Positions 34,041-44,819 of a stretch of 64,000 nucleotides of DNA are shown here, piece by piece; positions within the stretch are counted from its first letter, which is position 1, and the number at the start of each line of letters is the position of its first letter. The translations under genes and the position numbers were made by a program. Under the pieces are notes generated by a model. It worked only from the letters and a program-made list of their open reading frames with translations, did no database searches and was not told the DNA's origin. Origin of the DNA: Mactromeris polynyma (taxonomy: Eukaryota; Mollusca; Bivalvia; Venerida; Mactridae); assembly GCA_032209605.1 (NCBI GenBank), contig JASFXZ010000003.1, forward strand, positions 4,528,807 through 4,592,806. Direction: 5' to 3'.

Positions 34041-34969
34041 CACTGACCCAAAATGAAACTTTACATCGATTTCAAAAGTATATATTTTGTTGATAAATGT
34101 ATATTCGGGGTTAATTTTTTTTTCATTGAAGCTTCAATGCAATATCAATGTGTTTATGTAATTTACTGGGGAAAAATCAGACAATGCATATTTTTTATGA
34201 ACAATTAAGTGGAGAGGGGTCGAAATGAAAATTCCAGAAAATATGTAACTTATCACACAACATTTGGAGAAAAGAAAGTACTGACTGAGTGATTTTATAA
34301 GAAGCATCAGCAACCAGCGTGACCGCCATTTTTACGAATGCATTGGAGAATACGTCGCCTCATTGAATGTACGTAACGTTGTATGACCGCGTTTGGAATA
34401 CGTTGCCATTCTAACACAAGTGCATTTCGGAGGTCATTTATGGTATCTATTTGATGCTCGGACCTGGCTCTCCGACCCAATTCATCCCATATGTGTAATA
34501 TTGAGTTCAAGTCTGGGGATACAGCGGGCCAAGGCAAGACGTTAACATTATTTTGAGCAAGGAATTGTGTAGTTATACGCGCCTTGTGAGGCGTTGCATT
34601 GCCATGCTGGAAAGTGCCAGGTCCGTTATTTTGCATGAATGGTATCATTGTATTGTTTACACATTGATATAACCTTGAGCATTGAGATTTCCTTGGATAA
34701 TGACCAGATCAGTTTTCAGATTCCCCATTATCCCACCACTCAATACAATAATACTGCCACCACACAATATGTCTCTTTCCTGAATACAACAATCTGCAAG
34801 TCTTTTCATTTCTACGGCGATAAATGCGTATTCTGCCATCTGCATGGCTGACAGTAAACCGTGACTCATCGCTAAAAAGTATCGATTTCCACTACATGGA
34901 CGACGAGCACGAATAGGAACAAACGGTTTATGATCGTCTGTGCGTGTAAAGTTTTCATTTGGGTCAGTG
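34041..34969 (-). mobile_element. Tc1-like transposon, internally deleted and dead
   Basis: 929 bp bounded by about 24-bp inverted termini ('cactgacccaaaatgaaact' on the left, complement on the right) and a TA at each end (34039-34040, 34970-34971), the expected Tc1/mariner target duplication. Minus-strand transposase pieces in broken frames: RARRPCSG, FSDESRFTVSHADGRI (first catalytic Asp), MGNLKTDLVIIQGNLNAQGY, NATPHKARITTQFLAQNNVN, LPWPAVSPDLN and IWDELGRR. The second catalytic Asp (usual DNA motif) is Gly and the third acidic position (usual PIEH) is Leu. The N-terminal DNA-binding region is missing. Confidence 0.88.
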
Positions 34970-35075
34970 TAGTAAGGTAGAACCAGTAAATACAAGATAA
35001 GCAGTGTTCATTCACTATACTTATGTTGCCTCTGGTTGATTTATGGAAGTGAAATTATGAATATTCAACCTTTTA

Positions 35076-35321
35076 AACATTTGAGCGCTACTATTGAAAT
35101 TACAACATCCTCTGTAGGTGACGTCATTCCAAGAAAACGCAACATGTGATGTCATTATTTGCAAGTATAAAACAATTTTTACTCCATATGGTCACTTCGT
35201 TTTCATATTGCCATATTGGGTAAATATATAACTTACTGTCAGTACATGGTGACGTCATATGTGACGTTTTCTGGAAATGACGTCACTGAAAGGTTGGAAA
35301 TCGTACAGCGGCGCTCATTTA
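35076..35321. mobile_element. Foldback element with CRE motifs in its arms
   Basis: Two inverted arms of about 75 bp (outer 'ttgagcgc' / 'gcgctcat'; inner 'gtgacgtcattccaagaaaa' against the complement of 'tttctggaaatgacgtcact') around a 95-bp AT-rich centre. Perfect TGACGTCA octamers at 35119-35126, 35250-35257 and 35278-35285. Non-coding. Confidence 0.7.
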
Positions 35322-35469
35322 GGCATCAACAATAGCTTGCACTGAAGATGATGAATACCCCCAGATAACGCCTTGACACAGTAACTGTAACCATGTCCAT
35401 GATAGTCTTGGCACAGTTGAAGCATATAAAAAACAGATACTGCTGTGAAACAGTTACATCACTATTTTG

Positions 35470-35695
35470 ATGTTGTGACAAAATGCATAAAAAATAGCAA
35501 AGGGCCATAACTCAGTACGGATGTGCCCATGATATGCACAATTAGGCCTGGTACTAATAGATCTTGTGAAGTTTCACTGAAATCCGACCAAGGCTAGCCG
35601 AGAAATAGCGCGGAAAAATGGGTCTACAGACGGACAGACGGACTTGACTCCAATATGGCCCCCGTGTACTTCGTATCTCTTTCCGGGGGATACAA
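35470..35695 (+). repeat. Dispersed repeat ('gggccataactcag' family)
   Basis: Shares 'aaagggccataactcagta' and 'aagtttcactgaaatccgac' with copies at 12.9 and 52.7 kb, and ends in 'gacggacagacggac' and 'ttccgggggatacaac', a tail style I recall from bivalve repeats. Confidence 0.6.
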
Positions 35696-35699
35696 CTAC

Positions 35700-37014
35700 A
35701 AAGTTAATGACATAGATGACAAATGTGTATACAATGTCATTAATTTATCTCGTATTTATTATTGTATACGGCAATCCGTCGCTATGCTTCGACTATATAG
35801 GACTTGTAAATAAACGACGCCAAGTACTGTGATACAACAGTGCATCTGCTGGGCATTATTGGGTATAATGATAAATAACAACAAATGAAATGATTCATAA
35901 TCGTCGTCTGTATTTCAATATGACAGAAAGTTTGGTCCACTCCTATTTTTAAAATGACAAGGTCTATGTCAGTCATGAAATTCAACGACGGCTTCTATAC
36001 TGGTGACTCGATAAACTGAATGTAGAGTAACATAAATATTTATATTTATTTCAAATGAAACGAAATGATCATTATTAAAATGTACAAATATTACATTTGG
36101 AATAATTAAAAAGAGACTTTAATAAAAAATCTGGTTTTCATAAAGTTGGTTGACTAAAATGAAAAATAAGAATCGACATAAGAGAGCCCAGACGTCCATT
36201 CTTCTCTAAATTGTCTAAAATACCCTCGACGAACTAAAAGTCCACTACAAGTATAAATTACCAATTCACTACTTTACTCAAATGAATTTGTGCTAAGAAT
36301 ATATACGGGTCACTGGTGTAGTTCATAACACTATGTAATGAACTGTTATCTACCATTTAAACTTCAGTGTATGTAGTTCACCTACACCAGTGTCCAATAG
36401 TGTGAACCATCGTTGCTAGCACGATTTCTATTGTGTAAAGCAGTGAATTGGCATTATAAAGGATATTTAGGCAATATGTCGATAAAGGTTTATCTTTCGT
36501 TGCATCTACATGAAGGTCGATACTAATGTTCATTTCAGTCATCAAACTTCGTGAAAACTTGCACAGAAAATAAGTATTATTAAAGTATCTTTATGATTAT
36601 TCCAAATACAATATTTTTACATTTTTAGTAACGACTGTTTTATTGCGTTTGGAAAAAATTTAAATATTCCTGCTACTCTATATTTGTAGTATTTCATTTG
36701 GTTTATCCAGTCACCCATATTGATGCCATCATTTCAAATTTCATGAATGGCACAGTCCTTAATCAATGCACATATCTCGCTGTCACACAGGTAGTAATAT
36801 CAAAACTATAAACAGAAGAATAATTTCCACAAAAATACAGAAACAAGAAAATATTTGTTTGAAATTATTGCTCAAGAAACCAACAAGTTCTTCAACAGAA
36901 AATTTAACACATTGTACACCATCAGAACTGTATATGTACGGGTTTAAAGGCATCATTACCATATTACCAAACGCATTTAACAAAACGTGAACATATTTTG
37001 AACACGACAAATAC
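35700..37014. other. Intergenic; small inverted repeat only
   Basis: No exon recognised. Perfect 11-bp inverted repeat 'cactggtgtag' / 'ctacaccagtg' at 36310-36320 and 36383-36393 may bound a small element of about 85 bp. Confidence 0.4.
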
Positions 37015-38178
37015 CGCAGCAGTTTCATATTTATATTTTATTGTTAATGTTTGAAAATAAGAAGCAATCCAGAGTTTCTGTTGGACTTCGATCTAACACA
37101 GCATATGTGATTCTGTTATTTTGTCGCAGAAAAGCTGGCGAATGTCAGGCTAAACACTTGAGGGTCATCAGACGTTGACGAATATTTGACATTGAGCATT
37201 AATCTTCTTTAAATAGACTAAACATCACTTAACAACTTTCTTACTCTAAAAAGATACAGAAAAACTATTTTTTGTAGTAATATAAGTAACTTATATATAC
37301 TTATGCGAGCACATCCAAGAACAAATGAATAAACATAAAATAACAAAATAAAATATCATGAAAGAGACTATTAACAATAGGAACAGCTTACCCTAAATGC
37401 TGAAATGTATGACTCAGTTATAATCAATAATTCTACAAGACTATGCCCAGTGCAAATAAAAAGAACACAGTTTAGCTACAAGAACAAGAACACGTTCAAT
37501 AAAATGCCCCAACATTTTAAAAGATAAATATAGTCGTTAATTCACTAGGAAAATCAACAAGCCAGTCCAAAACTACCCCGACCAAAACTTTAAAATATCA
37601 TTTATCATAGAATACAAGCGAAATACATCAACTCACGAGACTTGGTGGCAACTCACGAGACTTGGTGGGATGTTAGGTAACAAATTAAAACAAGAATACA
37701 GTATGTAAACAACAAAAATAGAAACTAATATTTACAACAGCAAAATATCTTTTGCTTCACACGAACTTTTTGAATGGAAATCCTCATAGAAATTTGTAGC
37801 ATCGGATCAAAAAACGGAATACTCAGTTACTATTATGTAATATACAACAACAGATTAAAGATTTTTGTAAAATGAAATTTGAAGTATGTACAACAAAATA
37901 GATGTATTTGTCGCATAAGATGACATACATGAGCCCGCTATACACTTAATACAACACTAGTCCTGCACGAGTTTCAGACAAATGATGGACTACAATTCCC
38001 ATTAGTTTTATGTGACAATTGAATTGAGTTATTCCAATTAAAAAAGTCTCGTGAAAATACATGGTCAAAACATTTATAAAGTCCACTCTGCAAATTGCTA
38101 AGAATTGACATGTTTGAGACTTTAGAGTGGACTTAAAACAATCAGCACTATCAGCTCTTCTGCAACGTTGAACATTCG
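37015..38178 (-). other. Probable 3' UTR of the 843-aa gene
   Basis: Downstream of the stop codon on the minus strand; non-coding and AT-rich. The first canonical AATAAA on this strand is at 37037-37042, implying a 3' UTR of about 1.1 kb. Extent is inferred. Confidence 0.4.
37037..37042 (-). other. Possible polyadenylation signal, 843-aa gene
   Basis: AATAAA on the minus strand, the first after the inferred stop codon at 38179-38181. Confidence 0.4.
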
Positions 38179-38210
38179 TCAGTCCAGGATTATTATGGCG
38201 TCATTTCCTC
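38179..38210 (-). CDS. Last coding exon of the 843-aa gene
   Basis: After 'ttgattttag' the sequence reads on in frame for nine to ten codons to TGA (38179-38181). A second AG three bases later (ttttag|gag|gaaatg) makes a NAGNAG-type acceptor; both choices keep the frame and differ by one Gly. Intron 307 nt. Confidence 0.65.
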
Positions 38211-41017
38211 CTAAAATCAATTCAACATGTGGTGAATATATCTCAAAATCAGCATAGCACTAGATGTGAACATATACATGCAATTCTTTTACAAAGTAAT
38301 AATACTGAAAATCTCAATTGAGGTTTATTACAGCTAACTTAATGTATTCGACAAAGAAAGTTTAACATTCAGTGACAAAAACAGAATTCCGTATCTGGAG
38401 ATAAACTTAAAATTACAATTCCGAAAGTATATATTTCGAAATGTGAGTTAGGAATAAAGACTTCTAGGCATACCACACAGGCATACCACACACGCTAAAC
38501 TTAGCTAAGCTACTTACCTCCTACAAACAGTTGTTTTGATGGCGGTGCGTCAGTTGGAGTGTCTCCAGCTCGTTTTAAACTACATCTGTCAACATCTGCT
38601 GACATTGGTACCTCATCATTAGTAAACAAAGGTTCTTCGATTTCACTTTCACTCTGTGCTATTGCTTCCTTACTTGGAAACATATAAGTCAACTGTGGGA
38701 AGAAATTATCCAAATCGTCAAATTTTATCATTTTGTTACATTTTAAAGTAACCACTGGCAAACTATAATACTGAATAAAAGCTTTCTCCTCAATTTCATT
38801 ACACGTTAAAAGTGGAACATTTAATACATTTTCCAATGCAAATAAAAATTCATTCACACTACACCCGTTGAAGTATAATTTACACACTGCTTCCACCAGA
38901 CAAAATGGCCCATTACGTTCTTCATCATGGTCCAGATACAGGCACGATATGCTTTTATTATTTAACCATGCACCTTTAATGGAATTTACTAAGGATATCT
39001 GAGTTGTTGCAGCCGATATAGTGGTAGGTAAGGGCTGGGTTTTAGGTGGTGTCTGTGCCTTGGTGGTTTCTTTTAGCAAATCTTCATGAGAGGGTGGTAA
39101 GCACCCTACTACTGAATGAAGCGGCGGGGGAGATTTATTACTGGTTTCATTTGTACCAAGTTCGTTCAGGCGATTTAGAGTCACATTTATTCCTGTAGGA
39201 CTAAAAAGCCCAGGAAGTTCTTGGTTAGCACTTTGAAGCTGGGTTGCCTGACTCACTGGTAAAGACTGAGCACGCAATGGTTGTTTCGATGAATATTCTT
39301 GATATGGATTTCTACCTTGCAGCATTGGCGCACAAGCCTGCAAATCAGTTTGCATAATCGGCGAATCTCCTGTACTAGATACTGTATTAACACTTACTCC
39401 AGATTTCGGCATTGTGAACTGTTGAGGAAACATGTTTTGTATTTGTTGAATTGCGGGACTCCCGTTTGCGGTAGGTGAATTATGTGGAATGGAAGACGTC
39501 ACAGAATCAACATGTGGAGAAAATACAATTCCACGCGAATTTGACGGAGGAAACTGTTGACCATTAGGTGACAAAGGTGAAGCAGACGGAGGTCTAGAGC
39601 CCGGTGACGGTCTTGGCTGCGATGGCGGTCGTGACCTAGGCGATGGATTTGATGATGCACCTGGTGAACGACTATTACTAAGTTCAGGATTGCAATTATT
39701 CAAAGGAAGTGAAACAACTTTTGGTTGGTTCAAATGTAGTTGGTGCCGTTGGTTCTGCATGCCAAGGTAGTACTGCATAACTGGATTCACTTGCCTAGGC
39801 ATTTGATTTAAGGGGGCTTGGCCTAATCTAATATTTGGAGGACCATGAGATATAACTGGCCTATTTTGAGAACCGTAATGTATTTTCATAATGTCAGTCA
39901 ATCTTTGATCAACCATGTTCTCGAATACTGGATACCCAGAATGGTGTTGTTGTTGAAATTGAGGAGTAGTAATTGTTTGGCCATTTGCACTTTTCGGCAT
40001 TCGCTGAGAATTCGTTTGTAAACCATGCTGGAACAAGAATGGTAGTCCAGACTTGGGTTGGCTCGGAATGCTATCTTGTGCTATCTGGTTTTTATCACAT
40101 GTCCGGTTATTACTTGTAGGAAGTTCCATGTATGTAGCATGTTTTAATGGGTTACTAGACGGAAGCTCAGTTATATCAACCGGCGATAACTTAAGAATAT
40201 CTCCAATGTTAATAAATCTTGTTGTTGTGTCTGAAAACACAAATTCAACACCTGCCGCTTTGCAAGCTTCGTTCAGAAGGTCACATTCTCGTTTTGTAGG
40301 CTGAAGTCCAGTAACCTTTTCATTTGTCAATAAGCCAGCGGCATACTGAATAACGGACAATGGAACATATTTACCATCACTTCTGTTAATATATGGCGTA
40401 ACAGTGTTTTTTATCTGAAGCCACCCTGCTGTCTCCATTGCTTCCCGTCGAGCAGCAGCAGCATCTGGGAAAGTCTTCTTCACAAGATCGTAAAACCTGA
40501 TAAAATCTGATAACAAAACAATTAATTCCTTCGTATTGAATTCTTTTTTTCCGTATTCACCACCACAATGCTGTAAATTTATTTCATTTAATAGTTTCGC
40601 TTCGTTAGAAGTGATAAAGAAACTAGTCAATGGCGCCTGTTTTCCAAGGTCATCGGGATACGAATTCGGGTACCGATTCAGAAGTTTCATTTCAACAATC
40701 CTAACCGACACAAACTGCTTTTCAGCCCTAAGTATATATGGAACGTTAATATTGTCGATAGCTGTCCAACCAAATACACCTTTAATGCTCTGAAAATCAG
40801 GCTGGTTCTCTAAACTTTCAGAATGTGAATTACTTGCTTTTGTACTTTGAGAGCCATGTTGCACAGGTGTTCTGCACAGTGCAGAATTTGACTGAGGAGC
40901 CATTCCCTGTTGTTGTTGTTGTTGTTGAAGGTGTTGTTGCTGCAACTGAATTTGTTGCTGTTGCAAGTGATAGCTAGGCAAATCAATGCGTTCTGTCTTG
41001 ATTCCTGGCTGCATCAT
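38179..41017 (-). CDS. Large Gln-rich protein with three related modules, unrecognised
   Basis: Exon 1 (38518-41017) and a 32-nt coding part of exon 2 (38179-38210) give about 843 aa. The open frame of exon 1 runs a few codons past a perfect donor (ggag|gtaagt), so its apparent stop is intronic; splicing gives an end reading FVGGGNDAIIILD. Features: Gln-rich residues 18-38; module 1 near 80-175 (VFGWTAIDN, VPYILRAEKQFVSVRIVEMK, NEAKLLNEIN); module 2 near 195-275 (GWLQIKNTVTPYINR, YVPLSVIQYAAGLL, ECDLLNEACKAAG); a long Pro/Ser/Gln-rich linker (about 440-520); module 3 near the C-terminus (GAWLNNKSISCLYLD, LVEAVCKLYF, CNKMIKFDDLDNFFP). This looks like a nuclear regulatory protein, but I cannot name the family. 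Start: first ATG of the frame at 41017 (ATGATG), with an in-frame TAG upstream at 41045 and a TATA box beyond. Confidence 0.85.
38518..41017 (-). CDS. Exon 1 of the 843-aa gene
   Basis: 2,500 nt open frame from ATG to donor gtaagt (38512-38517). Complete open frame, low-complexity tracts and internal module similarity make coding certain. Exon ends one base into a Gly codon. Confidence 0.92.
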
Positions 41018-41083
41018 CTTAAAAAGAACCAAACGAAATATGCCCTAAGAATGTACTAGAAACCAAACAGTATGCATGGGCTA

Positions 41084-41090
41084 TTTTATA
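41084..41090 (-). promoter_or_regulatory. TATA box of the 843-aa gene
   Basis: TATAAAA on the minus strand, 67-73 nt upstream of the ATG. A start of transcription about 30 nt downstream (near 41057) would give a 5' UTR of about 40 nt. Confidence 0.5.
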
Positions 41091-41550
41091 CGAGCAGTAA
41101 TTGGAATGCGTTTATACAGCCGTTGGCGCTACGGAATAGGTGGTTTTGTCGTACAGTTCTCGAGGTTCTATAATAGCTGCGATATTTCCTTAAATACTTA
41201 TCATTACAATCATCGATGATATAACGCTATAATAAAAGGTTATAATGACGTGTTTTTTAAACAGATCTGCTAGACCATCAGAATTTCCTTGACAAGTGAC
41301 AATATATTCACTACACATCAGATTGTAACAGGAAAAGACCCGTCTATTTTAAACCCAGTTGCTACATGATCGAATAGACCAATGATAACAGTATCACGGA
41401 AAGCGGTGATAACGATAATGCGATTATATCATTGGCTAAATTTGATAGGTTAAAAAGGTAAAATACCTAAATATACTGGGTAACAAAGTAAGATGTCAAT
41501 GTGACAACAACGGAATTAAAGCGTTATGTGGGAGCGCATTGGATGGTGTG
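41091..41550 (-). promoter_or_regulatory. Upstream region with copies at 45-46 kb
   Basis: Contains 'aaatatactgggtaaca', 'tcaatgtgac', 'ggaattaaagcg' and 'gtgggagcg'. A copy of roughly 75% identity over about 60 bp lies at 46.15-46.22 kb, and 'ccgttggcgctacggaata' near 41120 resembles 'ccgtcggtgctgcggaata' near 45151. Confidence 0.4.
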
Positions 41551-41954
41551 CATATTCATTTCTTCGCAAGTGATTCAGACAACATAATTCATACCGGGGA
41601 ACTTATGTGTCACGTTATGTTCGATCCTTTATTTGAATACAAAAATATTCTCATATGCGTTAAGTCGGTAAAGCGCAAAACTTCTAATCTTGAACTCGAA
41701 ATTACCGCGAGGCAAATGCTCCTCGTACAAATATCGCCAAGGTATTCTGAAACTACTAAATTTGTACTTCATCTATCACTCATGCCATAGGTTACGGAAA
41801 TAGAATTTAAAAACATTTACAACACGCTCTATGCGCATACAATTATACTATACACATGTATATGAGTTAACTACGTTTTGCATTCAGTACAAAATGTGAT
41901 TTTGACATTTAAACTATGTACTGGTAGGGTACTTGCGTTACACAGCGCATGTTT

Positions 41955-42205
41955 CGTTTCATCGGGTTTTAACGCCGTTGCTCAACGATATTTCAGTTAT
42001 ATACGGCGGCCGGTTCCCCTAACCAGTTTTTCCTGGACTGAAATCTAACCAGTACTAACTTACCCTTCCACAAGGAGCCGGCAACTTCTCCACATGAGGA
42101 GGAAAATCGACATTTTGTCAAATTTTCATGGAAGGGTATGACCTGCCGCGATCGGGAATCGAACCCGGATCGCCGGGTTACAAGTCCAGTGCACAGCGCA
42201 TGAGG
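41955..42205 (-). mobile_element. tRNA-derived SINE
   Basis: Read on the minus strand: a tRNA-like head with a perfect B box (GGTTCGATTCC) and the segment 'ggacttgtaaccc' (a TGT anticodon-like loop, tRNA-Thr-like), then a body with 'ggaagggtaagttagtactg' and a tail 'gaacc..gccgccgtatata', 'actgaaatatcgttgagcaa' and 'cgttaaaacccgatgaaac'. The D arm is degenerate, so it is not a functional tRNA. I recall SINEs with this tail from molluscs. Confidence 0.75.
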
Positions 42206-42645
42206 TCACCATGGTGTACATTTGTGCCAAGTAATTTGAAAATCTCCCAATAGAAGAAAGTGTAATATTCTAGTGTGACCTTGATCTTTGAGCTACAGAC
42301 ACGGGTCTTGTGCGTAACACGACTTCTCATAATGGTGAACATCTGTGCCAAGTAATTTGAAAATCCCACTATAAATGACAGTGCAATACTCCGGACAAGA
42401 TGTTTTAGACCCATTTTGACGTTTGACCTCTTAGGTGTGACCTTGACATTTGAGCTACGGAACGGGTCATGCACGCGACACTCCGTCTTATCATGGTGAA
42501 CATTTGTGCCAAGTCATTTGAACATTCTGCAATAAGTGACTGAGCAATGGTCCGGACAAAGAAAATACGGAAGCACTCACGCATACGCCGGACCGCCATT
42601 GTGGCGACAATGTCGAGCTAACCGCAAGCGGGCACGACAAAAAAG
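42206..42645 (-). repeat. Dispersed repeat, inverted copy of 30.6-31.1 kb
   Basis: Reverse complement of the 30.6 kb repeat family: 'gtgcccgcttgcggttagct' at its start, then about three units with 'acttggcacaaatgttcacc' and 'gtagctcaaa'. The SINE lies directly at its other end. Confidence 0.75.
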
Positions 42646-43546
42646 AACTTAAACGGACATTAAGCAGAGCAAACAAATAAGAACTGCACTATACAGAACT
42701 CTTTTAAGTATTGCAGTCCTAAATTTAGGACTGCATCCAAGATTGGCTTTAATTGACAGCATGTTCCAGATAGTGACCATTCATTAATACAATGCATGCA
42801 TTCATACGACATAATCAATCCACATATCAATGTTACGTGCCATCGAGGGGACTGAGGGCACTTGAAAATCGAAATCGACAGGTAACTTTAGTAGGGCTAG
42901 GAATTTACATGCCATATACATGAACACATAACACCACTATTACGTAATCGTTCCGGTGTTTTATGGGACGAAAAACTGGATAAATATATATGACCTAAGC
43001 CACATTATGTATCACCTGACTAAAGGATGTACTTATTATATCACAATGATCAAAAGTGCGTTTTTATACCGACAACTAAATGTCAGACAACAACTATTCA
43101 CTACTTATTGACCAACGCGAAGCTCCTTTGACAACGCATTATCGATAATCAATTCTAAAGCAAATCAAGTCGAAAGCATATAGCAGACACATTTCCGCTA
43201 ATTATTACGTCTGTACACAAGTACACGTATAATCACGTGGTTGCCACTAGTTACAACGCTTTATGCACTGGTAAACATTAACAACACAACATTCGACCAA
43301 TTAATCTCACATGACATTTTCATTTGACATCATATTAAAAATTGGAGTGAAAGTAAATATAACTGCATAATTCTGGCCACATGCCAAGTAAAATAATACG
43401 TTCAAGTGTGATATTAAAGAGTAAATTTTGACGTTAGAAAAAATGCCGAAATGTTCGAATTGTTTGACCCAGATTTCGTTGAAATAGTTGTGACGGTAAA
43501 ACGATGCTCAGATCAAACATATATTGTCAAAGAGAGATTTAAGTTG
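42646..43546. other. No gene recognised
   Basis: AT-rich. A plus-strand open frame from 43451 (MFELFDPDFVEIVVTV) reads into the next minisatellite; it has no family match and the repeat part is not credible protein. Confidence 0.35.
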
Positions 43547-43975
43547 CCACAGGGAACGCTACATACACAATACAATGCCTCCCCACACATACCACAGGGA
43601 ACGCTACATACACAATACAATGCCTCCCCACACATACCACAGGGAACGCTACATACACAATACAATGCCTCCCTACACAGGGAACGCTACATACACAATA
43701 CAATGCCTCCCCACACATACCACAGGGAACGCTACATACACAATACAATGCCTCCCCACACAGGGAACGCTACATACACAATACAATGCCTCCCCACACA
43801 TACCACAGGGAACGCTACATACACAATACAATGCCTCCCCACACATACCACAGGGAACGCTACATACACAATACAATGCCATCCCCACACAGGGAACGCT
43901 ACATACACAATACAATGCCTCCCCACACATACCACAGGGAACGCTACATACACAATACAATGCCTCCCCACACAG
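43547..43975. repeat. 45/36-bp minisatellite, about 10 copies
   Basis: Unit 'cagggaacgctacatacaca' plus 'atacaatgcctccccacacatacca'; some copies lack the last 9 bp (period 36). Both lengths are multiples of three, so several frames stay open on each strand. Confidence 0.95.
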
Positions 43976-44819
43976 ACCCCAAGGAAAACAACAGTCCACA
44001 AAACATCAGGCAAAGACACACCAAATTAACCTATAAGCATATATTTTCGAAGCAAATTGTGAATCCCTTGATTTACACAATGACGACTAATACCTATAGT
44101 TAGGGAATTGCTTTCTAGCACTCAGGTCCTTGAAATGTTAGTAGATTCGGCGACTTAAAAATGTTTTCACGGGATATTTTCTTTGCCTGACGACGGATCA
44201 ATACTCATCGTCTGCTTTATAGCTATCTTGGGATCACTTCAGTCGAATAATTCCGACGTCATATAGGACATGTGTCAGCTATCTAATTCCCCTATACCGA
44301 TTCCTACGTTTGCTAAATTGCGGGGGTCATCTCAAAATACTATTGATTTTAAGATTAAACAGGTAATTGAAACAGAAATCACAGTCTCCACAGTACAATG
44401 TTGAGCTTGTTACGCCTACAAAAATTTCTACACAAATGTAAACAACATTCGCTACAATGTGTCTAGGGTGACGACGCAACGTACTGATAACTTTGTCAGT
44501 TTTAATAGACAAAATGACCTTAAAGTGCCCAATAAGGATCGCCTTTTTGACATGTATATATTTGTAAATAGTACTGTTAGAGGCATCTATCACTCTATGA
44601 CTGATTACCAGTTTTTGCAACTGGCAAAATCCAACCCTGTCTTAAACACAATATTGTTTCTGTACATCTGCATCATCTCGATATTCCAAGATTCAAATAC
44701 ACCCAAAAATGTTTAATATCAATGGAAATACGATGGCCCATCAAAATTCCGACGATTAGCAATCGATGCAAAGAGCAGTGATTTCTTAACGCGTCGACCG
44801 GTTATTGTAACCTAGTTTT
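43976..44819. other. No gene recognised
   Basis: Overlapping short open frames on both strands (44.3-44.7 kb) without motifs. Confidence 0.35.

Noticed and set aside
42125..42205. tRNA gene (Thr, TGT)
   Set aside because: Only the B box and part of the anticodon arm are kept; acceptor and D arms do not pair, and it runs into a SINE body.
43451..44103. Histidine/proline-rich repeat protein
   Set aside because: 45/36-bp minisatellite translation, also open in several frames on both strands.
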